Counted from the stretch's first letter, positions 27,102-36,984 are shown. The stretch is 64,000 nt of DNA from Vasconcelosia minhoensis LEGE 07310 (GCF_015207255.1 NZ_JADEXG010000001.1:124001-188000); one strand, 5' to 3'. Numbers and translations are program-made. The notes: a model not told the origin generated them from the sequence alone.

Positions 27102-28106
27102 TCAATTCTCCTCGAGCAAATATTTGAACAGGTCATCAATGACTAGATTGGCCGCAATTGGTCCATCGCCAATCCAATATTCACCGGGGACTTCGTACAC
27201 TCGGTCTTGCTGTACCACCGATAGCGTTGACCACAGTGGATCTGCTTTGAGCGCTTCTTTTTCAGACTGTGCATTTTGGGCAATTTCATCGCGATGTCCA
27301 AAAGTCCAGAGAAAAAGGGCATCGCCATCCACATCCGGTATATTTTCTCGACTAATTGTGTATTGAATTTGATTGTCAAAGAGGTTTTTTGCTTCTGAGG
27401 CCGTGAAATCTTGAGATGCCGGACGAGATAAGCCTGCATCAGCGATGACTGTGCCAGGAAATGAGTCTTTGAGATAAAGATTGATCTGAGTTGGATATAC
27501 CCGCACAATTGAAATCTCGGTCTCGGCGGCGCGAGTTCCCATGTGCTGCTGAAATTCTTGGGTGCGATCGTAATAATGCTCCATCACCTGCTCAGCTTTC
27601 TCCGTTAACCTGAGTGCTGCCGCGTACTGCATAAACACATCTTTCCACTGACCGCTATAGTCATATGGAATGACGACAGTGGGAGCGATATTGGACAAAA
27701 GCTTATAGTCCACGTTGGCATAGCTCCCGATAACAATGAGGTCTGGCTTGAGCTCTACAATCCGTTCGAGGTTGGGCGCATCGTATCCACCAACATTCTC
27801 AATGTCGTCAATCTCTCCTCGTAGGTAAAAATTAGCTTGAGCCGCACTATCACTGGCAATCGGTTTGACTCCCAAGCTCAATGCGTAATCTAGCCCAGCT
27901 AAATCTACAATTCTCTGAGGATTGTCAGGTACACAGGTTTTGCCCGCCGCATGGCTAACCATGTGACACGCCCCAGCCGCTTCTCCGCCTGCAATCTCTG
28001 GGGGAGTTGACTCTAATGAACGTCCCCCACAGGCGACGGATACAACCAAAGCAGTAATTGCAGCGATCGCCACTAGCCATCTACGATACCTTTGCCTCAT
28101 CTGCAA
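27102..28106 (-). CDS. Fe-siderophore substrate-binding lipoprotein, module 3
   Basis: 334 residues. Lipobox VVSVACGG at residue 26, then SHAAGKTCVPDNPQRIVDL, LKPDLIVIGSY and the end FKYLLEEN. Intact FecB/FhuD-like fold by length. It lies 35 bp after the receptor gene and 4 bp before the DUF1636 start: the best-kept three-gene unit of the window. Confidence 0.92.
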   Translation of the reverse strand: MQMRQRYRRWLVAIAAITALVVSVACGGRSLESTPPEIAGGEAAGACHMVSHAAGKTCVPDNPQRIVDLAGLDYALSLGVKPIASDSAAQANFYLRGEIDDIENVGGYDAPNLERIVELKPDLIVIGSYANVDYKLLSNIAPTVVIPYDYSGQWKDVFMQYAAALRLTEKAEQVMEHYYDRTQEFQQHMGTRAAETEISIVRVYPTQINLYLKDSFPGTVIADAGLSRPASQDFTASEAKNLFDNQIQYTISRENIPDVDGDALFLWTFGHRDEIAQNAQSEKEALKADPLWSTLSVVQQDRVYEVPGEYWIGDGPIAANLVIDDLFKYLLEEN

Positions 28107-28141
28107 CTCACCTTCTATGCTCCCATTTTAAATCGTGACTT

Positions 28142-30658
28142 CTAAAACTCAACAGACACCCTCCCGATAATTGTTAGGGGTGCTCCGGGCTCAATGGCCA
28201 CCCGGCCAAAGTTGTTGGATTTGAAATAGCGTTCATCAAACAGATTTTGCACATTGATGGATGCCCGCCAATTATCACGGTTGTAAAACACGGCGGCATC
28301 GGTGCGCCAATAGCCCGGCAAATCGAAGCTGTCGTCGAAGTTTCCGGCCCGCTCGCCAACATGAAATACCCCAGCCCCAAAGCCCAACCCCTGCAGGTCG
28401 CCCGCCTGAATTTCATAGGTGGACCAAAGGCTGAAGGTATTTTCCGGGACATTTTGCACCCGGCTCCCAGGTTCCAAACCAAAAAATTCCTCGGTGAATT
28501 CAGCATCGATATAGCCGTAGGAGGCGATCACATTCCAACCGGGCAAAATTTCACCGGCCACATCTAGTTCAATGCCTCGGCTGCGCTGCTCGGCAATGGG
28601 AAGATTAAAGTCAGGATTGTTAGGATCGGTGGTCGCCAGGTTGGTTTTGGTAATGGTATAGGCGGCTAGATTGGCAATTAAGTTGCCTTCCAAGAGTTCA
28701 CCTCGTAGCCCCACCTCATACTGGGTGCCCCGTTCTGGATCTAGGAATGAGCCATCGACGGCGGTACCAAAGTTGGGCTGAAAAGAGCGAGCATAGTTGG
28801 CGTATAGTGAGAAGGACTCAATCGGGCCATAGAGTAAGCCAATGGATGGACTAAAGGCACTGGGAGACTGACTCGAATCCTCTCTCAAGTTGTCGTCGCT
28901 GCGCTGTTCAACAAAATCTAGTCGTCCCCCCAGCAGCAGCTTTAAGTTATCGGTCAAGTCAATCTGATCCTGGACAAAAATTCCGAGGTTATCGGTGCGG
29001 GAGACGCTATCGCGCACGACGACAGTCAAATCATCCAGATCGGGACGGGGAATTTGGTTATAAACCGGGTCGAAAATATTGATATCTGGAGTAAGCCCCG
29101 CCGGTAGTCGGCTTTGAGTTCCCCCAAAGGTCAGACGAGACAGGTCAAATCCCAACAGAAGGTTATGCTCAATGGCACCCGTAGAAAATTGTCCCTCCAC
29201 TTCCGTTTGCAAAGCATAGCTCTCGCTGACATCGTCATTGGAGCGAAAATTGCGGGTCAAGATGCCGGTATCTTCATCCAACGACAGCGGCTCAGCTCGA
29301 AAGTCAAGGCTATCGGAAGAGACGATCCGTAAAGCATTGCGAATACTCCAGCGATCGCTCAAGTTATGCTCTAGACGATAACCCGCAGAAATTTCTTCCG
29401 TTTCCCTAAAATCTTCGGGTTCACCAAAAAAGCGACTGATAGGCGTATCCACAATGTCTCGCCCAGTGGCAATAAATCCCCGATCAAAGGGGCGTTCATC
29501 GTCGAGATAGCTGAAATCTAGAGCTAGACGAGTGTCTTCGCTAATATCCCAGGCAAGCACTGGAGCGGCAAAAAAGCGATTGACATCCTGATCAAAATCT
29601 CGAAAGCCATCCGAGTGCTCGTAGGCCAAATTAAGTCGATAGCGCAAGTCGGTCGATTCAGTGAGCGGCCCAGACAAATCGATCGTAGGGCGAACAAATC
29701 CATAGCTGCCCGCCTGGACATCAAACTCGTAGTTAGAGAAGGGTAAGGGCTGCTCGGTCACCAAGTTGATGATGCCTCCCGGCTCGATATTGCCGTATAG
29801 AACCGAGGCTGGCCCCTTAAGCACCTCAAAGCGCTCAACGTTGGAGGTTTCCAGGATGCCATTGGACGGATCGCGAAAGCCATCTCGAAAGAATTCAGAA
29901 ACGGAGAACCCGCGAATATTCAGCTGATCGACGGTACCCGCAAAGCCGCCGTCCTGTACGACACTGCTGACGTTGCGCGTAGCATCGTCGATGCGGTTGC
30001 CCGCCTGATCCTCAAATACCTGCTGGGGCACCACCTGAATCGAGCGCGGAATCTCGAGTAGCGGCGTTTCGGTGCGAGTGGCTGTAGTTGCCTCGTTTAC
30101 AACATAGTCATCTTCCTGCTCGCCTGTAACCGCAATTTGCAGCGCCTCTTCGGCAGCGGCATCCGCCATAGCATCGCCTGGCACGACCCCCAGCACTAAG
30201 CCAGTGCCCTCGGTATTGACCTCAGCCGCTGGCGGCGCGTCAGTCCCGGTAATCGAAACCTGCACCCGGCTACCGTCGAGATTGGTCAAAGAGACAAAGG
30301 CGATTCCCTCGGCAGGGTTAGCGGCCTCGAAGGTCTCACCCTCAGGCAGTGCCAGCACCGCATTGGGAATTTCGAGAATGAGCGCGTTACCAACCGTAGA
30401 AATGTCGGGTTCGGCCAGCGAAGCCGCGGCCTCTAGCGTCAGTTGCAGACCTGTTTCTTCAGGGGCTAACCGCACGCTGGTAATCTCTACGGGGGTAATC
30501 TGTACCGGCGCTTGGGCCAGATTCAGATCGCTGGCTTGAACACTCGCTTGAGCTGGGTCAATTTCTGGCAGGGCCACAGACTGGGCTCGGACTTCAGGGG
30601 CCGAAGCGATTGAGAGCAGTCCAACCAGCAGCACCACGCTTTGCAATTTATCAGTCAT
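28142..30658 (-). CDS. TonB-dependent siderophore receptor (FpvA-like), module 3
   Basis: 838 residues from MTDKLQSVVLLVGLLSIASA; the longer frame was rejected because the signal peptide begins here. It has an AMIN domain (VEITSVRLAPEETGLQLTLE), a TonB-box region, plug with RGFSVSEFFRDGFRD and VERFEVLKGPASVLYG, and a barrel ending in GRVSVEF. The plug motif SIQVVPQQVFEDQ places it with FpvA-type siderophore receptors, unlike most receptors here. It is intact, in contrast to its relative at 5296-6518. Confidence 0.94.
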   Translation of the reverse strand: MTDKLQSVVLLVGLLSIASAPEVRAQSVALPEIDPAQASVQASDLNLAQAPVQITPVEITSVRLAPEETGLQLTLEAAASLAEPDISTVGNALILEIPNAVLALPEGETFEAANPAEGIAFVSLTNLDGSRVQVSITGTDAPPAAEVNTEGTGLVLGVVPGDAMADAAAEEALQIAVTGEQEDDYVVNEATTATRTETPLLEIPRSIQVVPQQVFEDQAGNRIDDATRNVSSVVQDGGFAGTVDQLNIRGFSVSEFFRDGFRDPSNGILETSNVERFEVLKGPASVLYGNIEPGGIINLVTEQPLPFSNYEFDVQAGSYGFVRPTIDLSGPLTESTDLRYRLNLAYEHSDGFRDFDQDVNRFFAAPVLAWDISEDTRLALDFSYLDDERPFDRGFIATGRDIVDTPISRFFGEPEDFRETEEISAGYRLEHNLSDRWSIRNALRIVSSDSLDFRAEPLSLDEDTGILTRNFRSNDDVSESYALQTEVEGQFSTGAIEHNLLLGFDLSRLTFGGTQSRLPAGLTPDINIFDPVYNQIPRPDLDDLTVVVRDSVSRTDNLGIFVQDQIDLTDNLKLLLGGRLDFVEQRSDDNLREDSSQSPSAFSPSIGLLYGPIESFSLYANYARSFQPNFGTAVDGSFLDPERGTQYEVGLRGELLEGNLIANLAAYTITKTNLATTDPNNPDFNLPIAEQRSRGIELDVAGEILPGWNVIASYGYIDAEFTEEFFGLEPGSRVQNVPENTFSLWSTYEIQAGDLQGLGFGAGVFHVGERAGNFDDSFDLPGYWRTDAAVFYNRDNWRASINVQNLFDERYFKSNNFGRVAIEPGAPLTIIGRVSVEF

Positions 30659-30670
30659 CACACCACAGTA

Positions 30671-30735
30671 TAGATTTCTCAAGAATGTCGATCCTGAACT
30701 TGGGACAGTTAGGAACACTTCTCAAGAAGATTACT
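30671..30735 (-). promoter_or_regulatory. Two Fur-box-like motifs, module 3
   Basis: TAGATTTCTCAAGAATGTCG at 30671-30690 and ACACTTCTCAAGAAGATTAC at 30716-30735. Two copies suggest strong iron control of this receptor. Confidence 0.6.
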
Positions 30736-30773
30736 GGATAGAGGGTTCATGGCAATAGGGCTGGCGATCCGCA

Positions 30774-30808
30774 GCCGGAGTTTTTGCGATCGCACCCCGG
30801 AGTTTCGC
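30774..30808 (-). promoter_or_regulatory. Direct-repeat operator, module 3
   Basis: GCCGGAGTTTTTGCG then CCCCGGAGTTTCG, 22-bp spacing; a HIP1 octamer lies between the half-sites. Confidence 0.55.
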
Positions 30809-30859
30809 GGCTAGCGAGGTCGTAAAAGCGAATTTGCTACGATAAGGCAGTATCTGGCA

Positions 30860-31579
30860 GTGCAGGACTTTCCCATGGTGCAAGAACGGGCACGCTCCTC
30901 CCAAACCGCAGCGGCAGTCAATCTACCTTGCCTAGAAAGCGGCGACCATCTAACCCGGCACGAGTTTGAGCGTCGTTATCATGCCATGCCCGATCTCAAA
31001 AAAGCGGAATTGATTGAAGGAGTTGTGTACGTGCCATCACCGCTGCGCTTTGAACCTCATGCTGAGCCCCATGGGCATCTCATCACCTGGCTTGGGGTTT
31101 ACCAGGCCATGACGCCTGGGGTACGGATCGGAGATAACCCAACCGTGCGCCTCGATTGGGACAATGAACCTCAACCCGATGCCCTATTGCTGATCGACCC
31201 GATAGCCGGAGGGCAGACACGGTTAAGCCCCGACGGCTACATTGAAGGTGCGCCTGAACTCGTCGTTGAGATTGCCGCTAGCAGTGCCGCCATCGACCTG
31301 GGCAGCAAAATGCAAGCCTATCGCCGCAACGGCGTTTTGGAGTATGTCGTCTGGCAGGCATTCGAGAATCGGCTCAGCTGGTTTCAGCTGGTAGAAGGCG
31401 AGTATCAACAACTGATGCCTGATGCCGAAGGAATGATTCGCAGCCAGGTGTTTCCGGGGCTATGGCTAGCAGTAGAAGCACTCCTGTCCGGGGATATGAA
31501 AACCGTGCTGTCAGCTGTACAAGCGGGTTTGGGCTCTTCCGACCATGAGACTTTTGTAAAGCAGCTCAGGTCTAGATGA
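30860..31579 (+). CDS. Uma2-family protein
   Basis: 239 residues. Core motifs: KAELIEGVVYVPSP (Glu-Gly), DWDNEPQPDALLLI, YIEGAPELVVEIAASSAA and KMQAYRRNGVLEYVVW, the predicted nuclease-fold catalytic strand set. It is on the plus strand between the AraC gene and the receptor of module 3. Role unknown; Uma2 genes are amplified in cyanobacteria. Confidence 0.88.
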   Translation: MQDFPMVQERARSSQTAAAVNLPCLESGDHLTRHEFERRYHAMPDLKKAELIEGVVYVPSPLRFEPHAEPHGHLITWLGVYQAMTPGVRIGDNPTVRLDWDNEPQPDALLLIDPIAGGQTRLSPDGYIEGAPELVVEIAASSAAIDLGSKMQAYRRNGVLEYVVWQAFENRLSWFQLVEGEYQQLMPDAEGMIRSQVFPGLWLAVEALLSGDMKTVLSAVQAGLGSSDHETFVKQLRSR

Positions 31580-31633
31580 TGTCGCTGAAACAACGGCTAG
31601 CCGAGGTGCAGGTTTAGAAGAGACTCTATCCTG

Positions 31634-32590
31634 TCACGCTCGCCGCTGCCGCATAAACATTCCCGGATTCACCCCATACCGGCGGCGAAAGGCGGCGGCG
31701 AAGTGACCCCGATTGGCAAAACCTACGGCATGAGCGGCGGCTGTGACGTTCATTTCACCCCTCTCTAGCAGCTGATGCGATCGCGCCATTCGCAGCTCAT
31801 GCAGATAGCCAAAGACGGTCGTGTCGAACACCTGGCGAAAGCCCACTTTTAGCTTGTGGTCGTTGATGCCAACGGCGCGGGCCAACTCCATCAGCGAGGG
31901 GGGATTTAACAAGCGCTGCCGCAGAATTTTGCTGGCATAGTGGATGCGTTCAACGTCATCGGGTTTTAGCCGATGAGCGCTGGTTTGGGGAGGCTGTGAA
32001 GGACGAACTGCCTCGATCAGTAAGGCCATCAGTTCCCAGACTTTGCTTTCTAAGTACAGCCGCTGAGTCATTCCCTGAAATGGACAGGTGAGGATTTGCT
32101 GCACGGTCATCTGCATGGCTGCCGTGGGGGTACCGCTGTGCTCGTAATATTTTTCATCGGGCGATCGCATAAACGGCTTCAGGCCAACGGGTAGCTGCTC
32201 AGAAAGGCCCAGCCACTGCCGAAACACCACCGGTTCGATATGGACATTGACGCTAACGATCCGGGTGTTTCCTGGTACAAACCAGGGCTCTCCGGGGGCC
32301 AGGCCACTGCCGCAGAGGCTGTAGCGCTGCTGGGTTTTTCCAGCTGGGTAGAACTGGTCGAAGGTGTATTCGAGCGGATGAACGCGATCGCGGTGAGTCA
32401 TTACCAGATCGTCTTTTAGGCAGCTATCAGAAACCGCCAGTTCCAGTCCCGGACGCAGCTCATTGGAATAACGATAGCCCTGCCCCAGCTGAGACGGATA
32501 GGATTCGCGCAGGCCAAGGCGGTCGCCTGGATCGGGCTGGACAGCCTGAAACAAATCCCAATAGTCAGCGTGAGCAAGGGTAAGCGTCAT
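31634..32590 (-). CDS. AraC-family regulator (PchR-like), module 3
   Basis: 318 residues from MTLTLAHADYWDLFQA; the longer frame (to 32665) lacks family support. C-terminal AraC HTH: LMELARAVGINDHKLKVGF, then VTAAAHAVGFANRGHF and AFRRRYGVNP. Its effector domain is shared with the other copies. The Fur-like motif at 32664-32683 lies 75 bp upstream. Confidence 0.9.
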   Translation of the reverse strand: MTLTLAHADYWDLFQAVQPDPGDRLGLRESYPSQLGQGYRYSNELRPGLELAVSDSCLKDDLVMTHRDRVHPLEYTFDQFYPAGKTQQRYSLCGSGLAPGEPWFVPGNTRIVSVNVHIEPVVFRQWLGLSEQLPVGLKPFMRSPDEKYYEHSGTPTAAMQMTVQQILTCPFQGMTQRLYLESKVWELMALLIEAVRPSQPPQTSAHRLKPDDVERIHYASKILRQRLLNPPSLMELARAVGINDHKLKVGFRQVFDTTVFGYLHELRMARSHQLLERGEMNVTAAAHAVGFANRGHFAAAFRRRYGVNPGMFMRQRRA

Positions 32591-32663
32591 AGTTAAGTCA
32601 GGTCGCAGCTGCCTTTGAAATAGAGCTTGCAATGAGAGCTTCAGCCAGCTTACTATAGATGAC

Positions 32664-32683
32664 ACTTTTTCTCAATTAGTTTC
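32664..32683 (-). promoter_or_regulatory. Fur-box-like motif upstream of the AraC gene
   Basis: CTTTTTCTCAATTAGTTTCT, same TTCTCAA core as other sites. Confidence 0.4.
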
Positions 32684-32814
32684 TACCTGCGCTGGCGACA
32701 GTGATGCTGGATGCAGATCCCCATTCTTGCTGGGCTGTAGGTTCCTGGGGCAGAAGCAATTGGGCAAATTCGTCCAGGCTATAAGTTGGGTGATCCAAAT
32801 TAAGGAGTGCAGAA

Positions 32815-33864
32815 CTAATCGGGCAATTGTAATTTCACCCTCTGAGCTTCTGTCAAGTGGCATACCTGCACCACCTGAGCCACATCCATACCAGTAGCCA
32901 AGAGGTTTTGAGCTGTTTGCAAAACCTGAGCTTCAGCCTCTTCCCTGGCGCGTCGTTCTTGGTTCCTAGCCCGTCGTTCTTGGTTCTTAGCCCGTCGTTC
33001 TTGCTCTGTATCAGTCAAAAACCAATCGCCCGATGCATCACACCACCGCAACCAGTCGCCTGCCACCTCATCAAATTCCCCTTGCCATATCCCCAGGCCA
33101 ATCGCCAAATCATCTAACCAAATCAGCGGGTTAGTGGGGCGTAGGGGCTGCTCCTGATATTCGCCATCAATCCAGCGAAAATAGCGCAATCGCCGGGTGT
33201 ACCGGCTGTACACAATGTAGTGCGGCACCCTCAAATAGCGTTCATATACCTCAAATTTTCTAGGGGGTTTCTGCGATTCCTTGGCCTTCCCTCTCTCGGC
33301 CTCTACTAACCCAGGGGTCTCAACGTCATCTTCCCCACTGTCTGCCCGCCTCGCCTGATCGACAAACCGACCCAGGTCTTCGCCAGCGGTGCCCGCCGAC
33401 AAAAACTCCACCACCACATCCGGCGATTTTCCTTCTTGCCACACCACATAGCTGCGGCGCAAATCTTCCCCATCGTAGAGCCGCGACACCCCCACCGCCA
33501 GGAACCAATCGGGTCGCTTGTGCCACTGGAGATGGCTTTCGTCGTAGTAAAGGTTGAGGTCGGAGCCGGTAAACCACTCTCGTCGAGCATATTGGCTCAG
33601 GTGCAGGGTGCGGCTGAGCAATTGGGGTTGTAAATCATGGTACTCGTCAGGCAATCCTGGCTCCTCGGGGGCTTCGCTGGGTAAGTCGTACATGGTGGGC
33701 AGGTCAGCCCGACGCGATCGCATTTCCCTAGATCGCACTTCCTCGCTTTGAGTGCGTTGTCCATTGGTCAAAGTGTCTGAGGAGGTTTGACTGACCTGAG
33801 AAAAAGACGGAGGACGACTACCCATCATGGCCTCGTTGATTGCCTGAAAGTTTATCTGCTCCAA
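32815..33864 (-). CDS. Uma2-family protein with coiled tail, copy A
   Basis: 349 residues. Uma2 core (WFLAVGVSRLYDGEDLRRSYVVWQEG split motifs, SPDVVVEFLSAGT, YLRVPHYIVYSRYTRRLRY). After it comes a heptad tail with three KNQERRAR-type repeats that may form a coiled coil, then a short motif (VVQVCHLTEAQRVKLQ). It is a near duplicate of 35944-36951, differing in tail repeat number. Confidence 0.88.
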   Translation of the reverse strand: MEQINFQAINEAMMGSRPPSFSQVSQTSSDTLTNGQRTQSEEVRSREMRSRRADLPTMYDLPSEAPEEPGLPDEYHDLQPQLLSRTLHLSQYARREWFTGSDLNLYYDESHLQWHKRPDWFLAVGVSRLYDGEDLRRSYVVWQEGKSPDVVVEFLSAGTAGEDLGRFVDQARRADSGEDDVETPGLVEAERGKAKESQKPPRKFEVYERYLRVPHYIVYSRYTRRLRYFRWIDGEYQEQPLRPTNPLIWLDDLAIGLGIWQGEFDEVAGDWLRWCDASGDWFLTDTEQERRAKNQERRARNQERRAREEAEAQVLQTAQNLLATGMDVAQVVQVCHLTEAQRVKLQLPD

Positions 33865-33894
33865 TCCTATCGCACCTGACTAAGCAATCCCTAG

Positions 33895-34055
33895 TAATGA
33901 GAGGAGCCTACTAGGGCAAAGCCGGGGGGCTTGCAAAAGATCAGCACGCGGGTACCGTTTTCTGGCCTGGGCTGGTTGTTGTGGATCAGCAGGAAGCGGG
34001 TCTGGTAGCGATCGTAGTCGTCGCAGATTTCCTCGCCCAAGGCTCGCAAGGGGGC
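33895..34055 (-). repeat. Truncated duplicate of the 67-residue ORF region
   Basis: This DNA matches 35277-35470 and 36985-37080. It is the 3' end of the 35268-35471 ORF, cut where homology stops near 34055. A short stretch 34060-34120 could be a further gene fragment, not identified. Confidence 0.7.
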
Positions 34056-34130
34056 GGACACTCGATGGCAACATAAATCTGATGCTCCGAGGCAGAACCA
34101 ATGATGTCTACACCAGATTGATAAGACTGT

Positions 34131-34457
34131 TCAGCGCAGAAAAATTGCTCTTAAAGCAGTACTGACGTTAGCCCAGTCCCTAGTTGAAAGTTGTCCTAAG
34201 CGGCGATTGACAATCCTTTTTTCTAAAGTTGCGATTTTATGGAGACGGACTACAGAGGGCAAGAGCAAGCCAGCTTGTGTCGAATCGAGTAGACTCACAT
34301 CAAAGGATGTGGAATAGAGTTGGCTTGTGATTCTAGCAACCACGATGTCTGGATCTTCAACATCCAGTAAAACTAAAGCCGGTCGCTGCTTTTGTCGGAC
34401 GCTATCAGTAAATGGAAATGCTATTAAAACGACTTCCCCAGACAAATAAGTTTCCAT
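34131..34457 (-). CDS. MazF/PemK-type ribonuclease toxin
   Basis: 108 residues with the MazF core: GEVVLIAFPFTDSVRQKQRPALVLL, the SQLYSTSFDVSL turn, SVVRLHKIATLEKRIVNRRLG. MazF enzymes cut mRNA. The gene is 6 bp from its antitoxin upstream. The family's conserved Arg and Ser/Thr positions appear present. Likely functional. Confidence 0.85.
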   Translation of the reverse strand: METYLSGEVVLIAFPFTDSVRQKQRPALVLLDVEDPDIVVARITSQLYSTSFDVSLLDSTQAGLLLPSVVRLHKIATLEKRIVNRRLGQLSTRDWANVSTALRAIFLR

Positions 34458-34463
34458 GTTACG

Positions 34464-34682
34464 TTACAAGGCGTCGTAAATAGCGTCTTCAGAGCTATAT
34501 CCAGCGAGAAACTGCTCAGTTGCGAGAGCTTGCCAAGCTGCCTTGTCGTCGGCCTCAGACGAGTCTTGAACGATCACGATGACTCTAACTGACTGATGAC
34601 CAGCCAGTTGAGACAGCACTGTTTTGGGTAGTTTTAGCTGTCCATCGGCGGTAACTTCCCCGGCAAATTCGTAAGCTTTCAT
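34464..34682 (-). CDS. MazE/AbrB-like antitoxin
   Basis: 72 residues. N-terminal AbrB-type strand region (FAGEVTADGQLKLPKTVLSQ), then the acidic tail (SEADDKAAWQALATEQFLAG) that would wrap the toxin. It precedes the MazF gene by 6 bp, the standard order. Confidence 0.75.
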   Translation of the reverse strand: MKAYEFAGEVTADGQLKLPKTVLSQLAGHQSVRVIVIVQDSSEADDKAAWQALATEQFLAGYSSEDAIYDAL

Positions 34683-34927
34683 TGCCTCTAATTCTCCAAA
34701 TGCTATTTTTCAACCATGAGTCACAGCATTTATGCTAACTTGCGATCGCTAAAATTTGATCGCCTCACACCGCGCTTGAATTTCAGGAGGTCTACTCCCT
34801 GGTTGACTGACAAAAGTTTAGCGTCCAAGCACTGAAACGCTCATCAGCTGGGGAAAGGAGCGACTGAATAAAAGAGTAGGGAGCGAGCCTTCTAAGATCT
34901 AGATACGACTCAAAATCTAGAAGTGCC

Positions 34928-35090
34928 ATGAAAAAACGCTCCCCCCTCTACTCTGCCCTGAACGCCTGGCTCGGTCAAGCCTGTCTCTGGGCGCATAAAC
35001 CCCATCTGACGACCTGCGTATGGATGGTCTCAGCACTGCTCTGCATCGGAGCAGACAATCTGACCCGCTGGCTGCCCTACCTACCCTGTC
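34928..35090 (+). pseudogene. 5' fragment of an IS4-like transposase
   Basis: Encodes MKKRSPLYSALNAWLGQACLW through NLTRWLPYLPC, the start of a common cyanobacterial IS4-type transposase. It is cut by the start of a duplicated Uma2 segment (35095 onward). 34683-34927 contains only the upstream IS end and no gene. Confidence 0.6.
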
Positions 35091-35094
35091 GCGA

Positions 35095-35250
35095 TCGCGT
35101 TTCCCTAGATCGCACTTCCTCGCTTTGAGTGCGTTGTCCATTGGTCAAAGCGTCTGAGGAGGTTTGACTGATCTGAGAAAAAGACGGCGGACGACTACCC
35201 ATCATGGCCTCGTTGATTGCCTGAAAGTTTATCTGCTCCAATCCTATCGC
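35095..35250 (-). pseudogene. 5' fragment of the Uma2 gene, copy B
   Basis: Matches the first 50 or so codons of the 32815 and 35944 genes (MEQINFQAINEAMMGSRPPS start at 35239) and stops at the junction with the IS4 remnant. It is the middle copy of a three-copy segment. Confidence 0.75.
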
Positions 35251-35267
35251 ACCTGACTAAGCAATCA

Positions 35268-35471
35268 TTAGTAATGAGAGGAGCCTACTAGGGCAAAGCC
35301 AGGGGGCTTGCAAAAGATCAGCACGCGGGTACCGTTTTCTGGCCTGGGCTGGTTGTTGTGGATCAGCAGGAAGCGGGTCTGGTAACGATCGTAGTCGTCG
35401 CAGATTTCCTCGCCCAAGGCTCGAAGGTTGTCAGGTACATTAAGCACAGCATCAATCGGGAGTTTTGCCAT
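35268..35471 (-). CDS. Small conserved ORF upstream of the Uma2 gene
   Basis: 67 residues (MAKLPIDAVLNVPDNLRALG, ICDDYDRYQTRFLLIHNNQP, GTRVLIFCKPPG). Family not recognised. In copies A and C only its 3' end is kept, so this is the single full copy. It reads toward the Uma2 start, so the two may form an operon. Confidence 0.5.
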   Translation of the reverse strand: MAKLPIDAVLNVPDNLRALGEEICDDYDRYQTRFLLIHNNQPRPENGTRVLIFCKPPGFALVGSSHY

Positions 35472-35649
35472 GGTACGTCTTGATCAGAATCCTCCCATAG
35501 TTGACCAGGGTCGATTGCCCAGCGAGCAGTTGGGATTGCAGCTAGGGATTCATGGGCAGCAGCTGCGCTGGTTTACGGCTGAGGGTGTGCTGATTCCGCT
35601 ACCTGAAGAGGCAGAGCAGCAGCGGGCGGAGCAAGTCCAGCAGAGCTAA
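35470..35649 (+). pseudogene. C-terminal fragment of a Uma2 gene
   Basis: Encodes LRWFTAEGVLIPLPEEAEQQ and a QRAEQ tail, as at the end of other Uma2 proteins. The core is missing. Nothing else is seen from 35650 to 35925. Confidence 0.6.
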
Positions 35650-35943
35650 AGCAGCTGGAGACCTATCTGCGATAGCGCAAGCGCTGACTTGTCAGTTCGC
35701 AGGGCGTTGACCCCAATCAATTGCCTGAGAGTTAGACCCATTGGCATCGCTGAATGGATACTGTGAGTGTAAATAAGTTTCGAGGGTGTTTGAAGGAGCA
35801 ACCTGGAGCGAATACGAAAAATTGAGGGAAAAAGACAAAAAGCATCGCAAAAATCTTGGCAGTATACTCAAGGAAATGCAGAGAGGAGAAACAAACCGCG
35901 ATCGCGACTGCCGTGGGTGTAGACCAAATTAAGGAGTGCAGAA

Positions 35944-36951
35944 CTAATCGGGCAATTGTAATTTCACCCTCTGAGCTTCTGTCAAGTGGCATACCTGCAC
36001 CACCTGAGCAAAATCCATACCAGCGGCTAGTAAGTTTTGAGCAGTTTGTAAAACCTGAGCCTCGGCTGCTTCCCTAGCGCGTCGTTCTTGCTCTGTATCC
36101 GTTAAAAACCATTGGCCCGATGCATCGCACCACCGTAACCAGTCGCCTGCCACCTCATCAAATTCCCCTTGCCATATCCCCAGGCCAATCGCCAAATCAT
36201 CTAACCAAATCAGCGGGTTAGTGGGGCGTAGGGGCTGCTCCTGATATTCGCCATCAATCCAGCGAAAATAGCGCAATCGCCGGGTGTACCGGCTGTACAC
36301 AATGTAGTGCGGCACCCTCAAATAGCGTTCGTACACCTCAAATTTTCTAGGGGGTTTCTGCGGTGCTTTGGCCACCTCTGGCTCGACCTCCCCTGGCTCA
36401 GGGGTCTCAACGTCTTCTTCTCCACTGTCTGCCCGCCTCGCCTGATCGACAAACCGACCCAGATCTTCGGCAGCGGTGCCCGCCGACAAAAACTCCACTA
36501 CCACATTCGGCGATTTTCCCTCCTGCCACACCACATAGCTACGGCGCAAATCTTCCCCATCGTAGAGCCGCGACACCCCCACCGCCAGGAACCAATCGGG
36601 TCGCTTGTACCACTGGAGATGGCTTTCGTCGTAGTAAAGGTTGAGGTCGGAGCCGGTAAACCACTCTCGTCGAGCATATTGGCTCAGGTGTAGGGTGCGG
36701 CTAAGCAATTGGGGTTGTAAATCATGGTACTCGTCAGGCAATCCTGGCTCCTCGGGGGCTTCGCTGGGTAAATCATACATGGTGGGCAGGTCAGCCCGAC
36801 GCGATCGCGTTTCCCTAGATCGCACTTCCTCGCTTTGAGTGCGTTGTCCATTGGTCAAAGCGTCTGAGGAGGTTTGACTGACCTGAGAAAAAGACGGCGG
36901 ACGACTACCCATCATGGCCTCGTTGATTGCCTGAAAGTTTATCTGCTCCAA
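35944..36951 (-). CDS. Uma2-family protein with coiled tail, copy C
   Basis: 335 residues, almost identical to 32815-33864 in the core (SPNVVVEFLSAGT, WFLAVGVSRLYDGEDL). Its heptad tail has one QERRARE unit instead of three. Both copies are open, so gene conversion or recent duplication is likely. Confidence 0.88.
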   Translation of the reverse strand: MEQINFQAINEAMMGSRPPSFSQVSQTSSDALTNGQRTQSEEVRSRETRSRRADLPTMYDLPSEAPEEPGLPDEYHDLQPQLLSRTLHLSQYARREWFTGSDLNLYYDESHLQWYKRPDWFLAVGVSRLYDGEDLRRSYVVWQEGKSPNVVVEFLSAGTAAEDLGRFVDQARRADSGEEDVETPEPGEVEPEVAKAPQKPPRKFEVYERYLRVPHYIVYSRYTRRLRYFRWIDGEYQEQPLRPTNPLIWLDDLAIGLGIWQGEFDEVAGDWLRWCDASGQWFLTDTEQERRAREAAEAQVLQTAQNLLAAGMDFAQVVQVCHLTEAQRVKLQLPD

Positions 36952-36984
36952 TCCTATCGCACCTGACTAAGCAATCATTAGTAA

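Noticed and set aside
30204-30539. Long open frames antisense to the AMIN regions of the receptors (also at 24001, 48384, 55189)
   Set aside because: They recur only because the receptor DNA is GC-biased and conserved; they have no family match or ribosome site.
34060-34130. Possible gene fragment encoding SGVDIIGSASEHQIYVAIE
   Set aside because: Too short to assign to any family.
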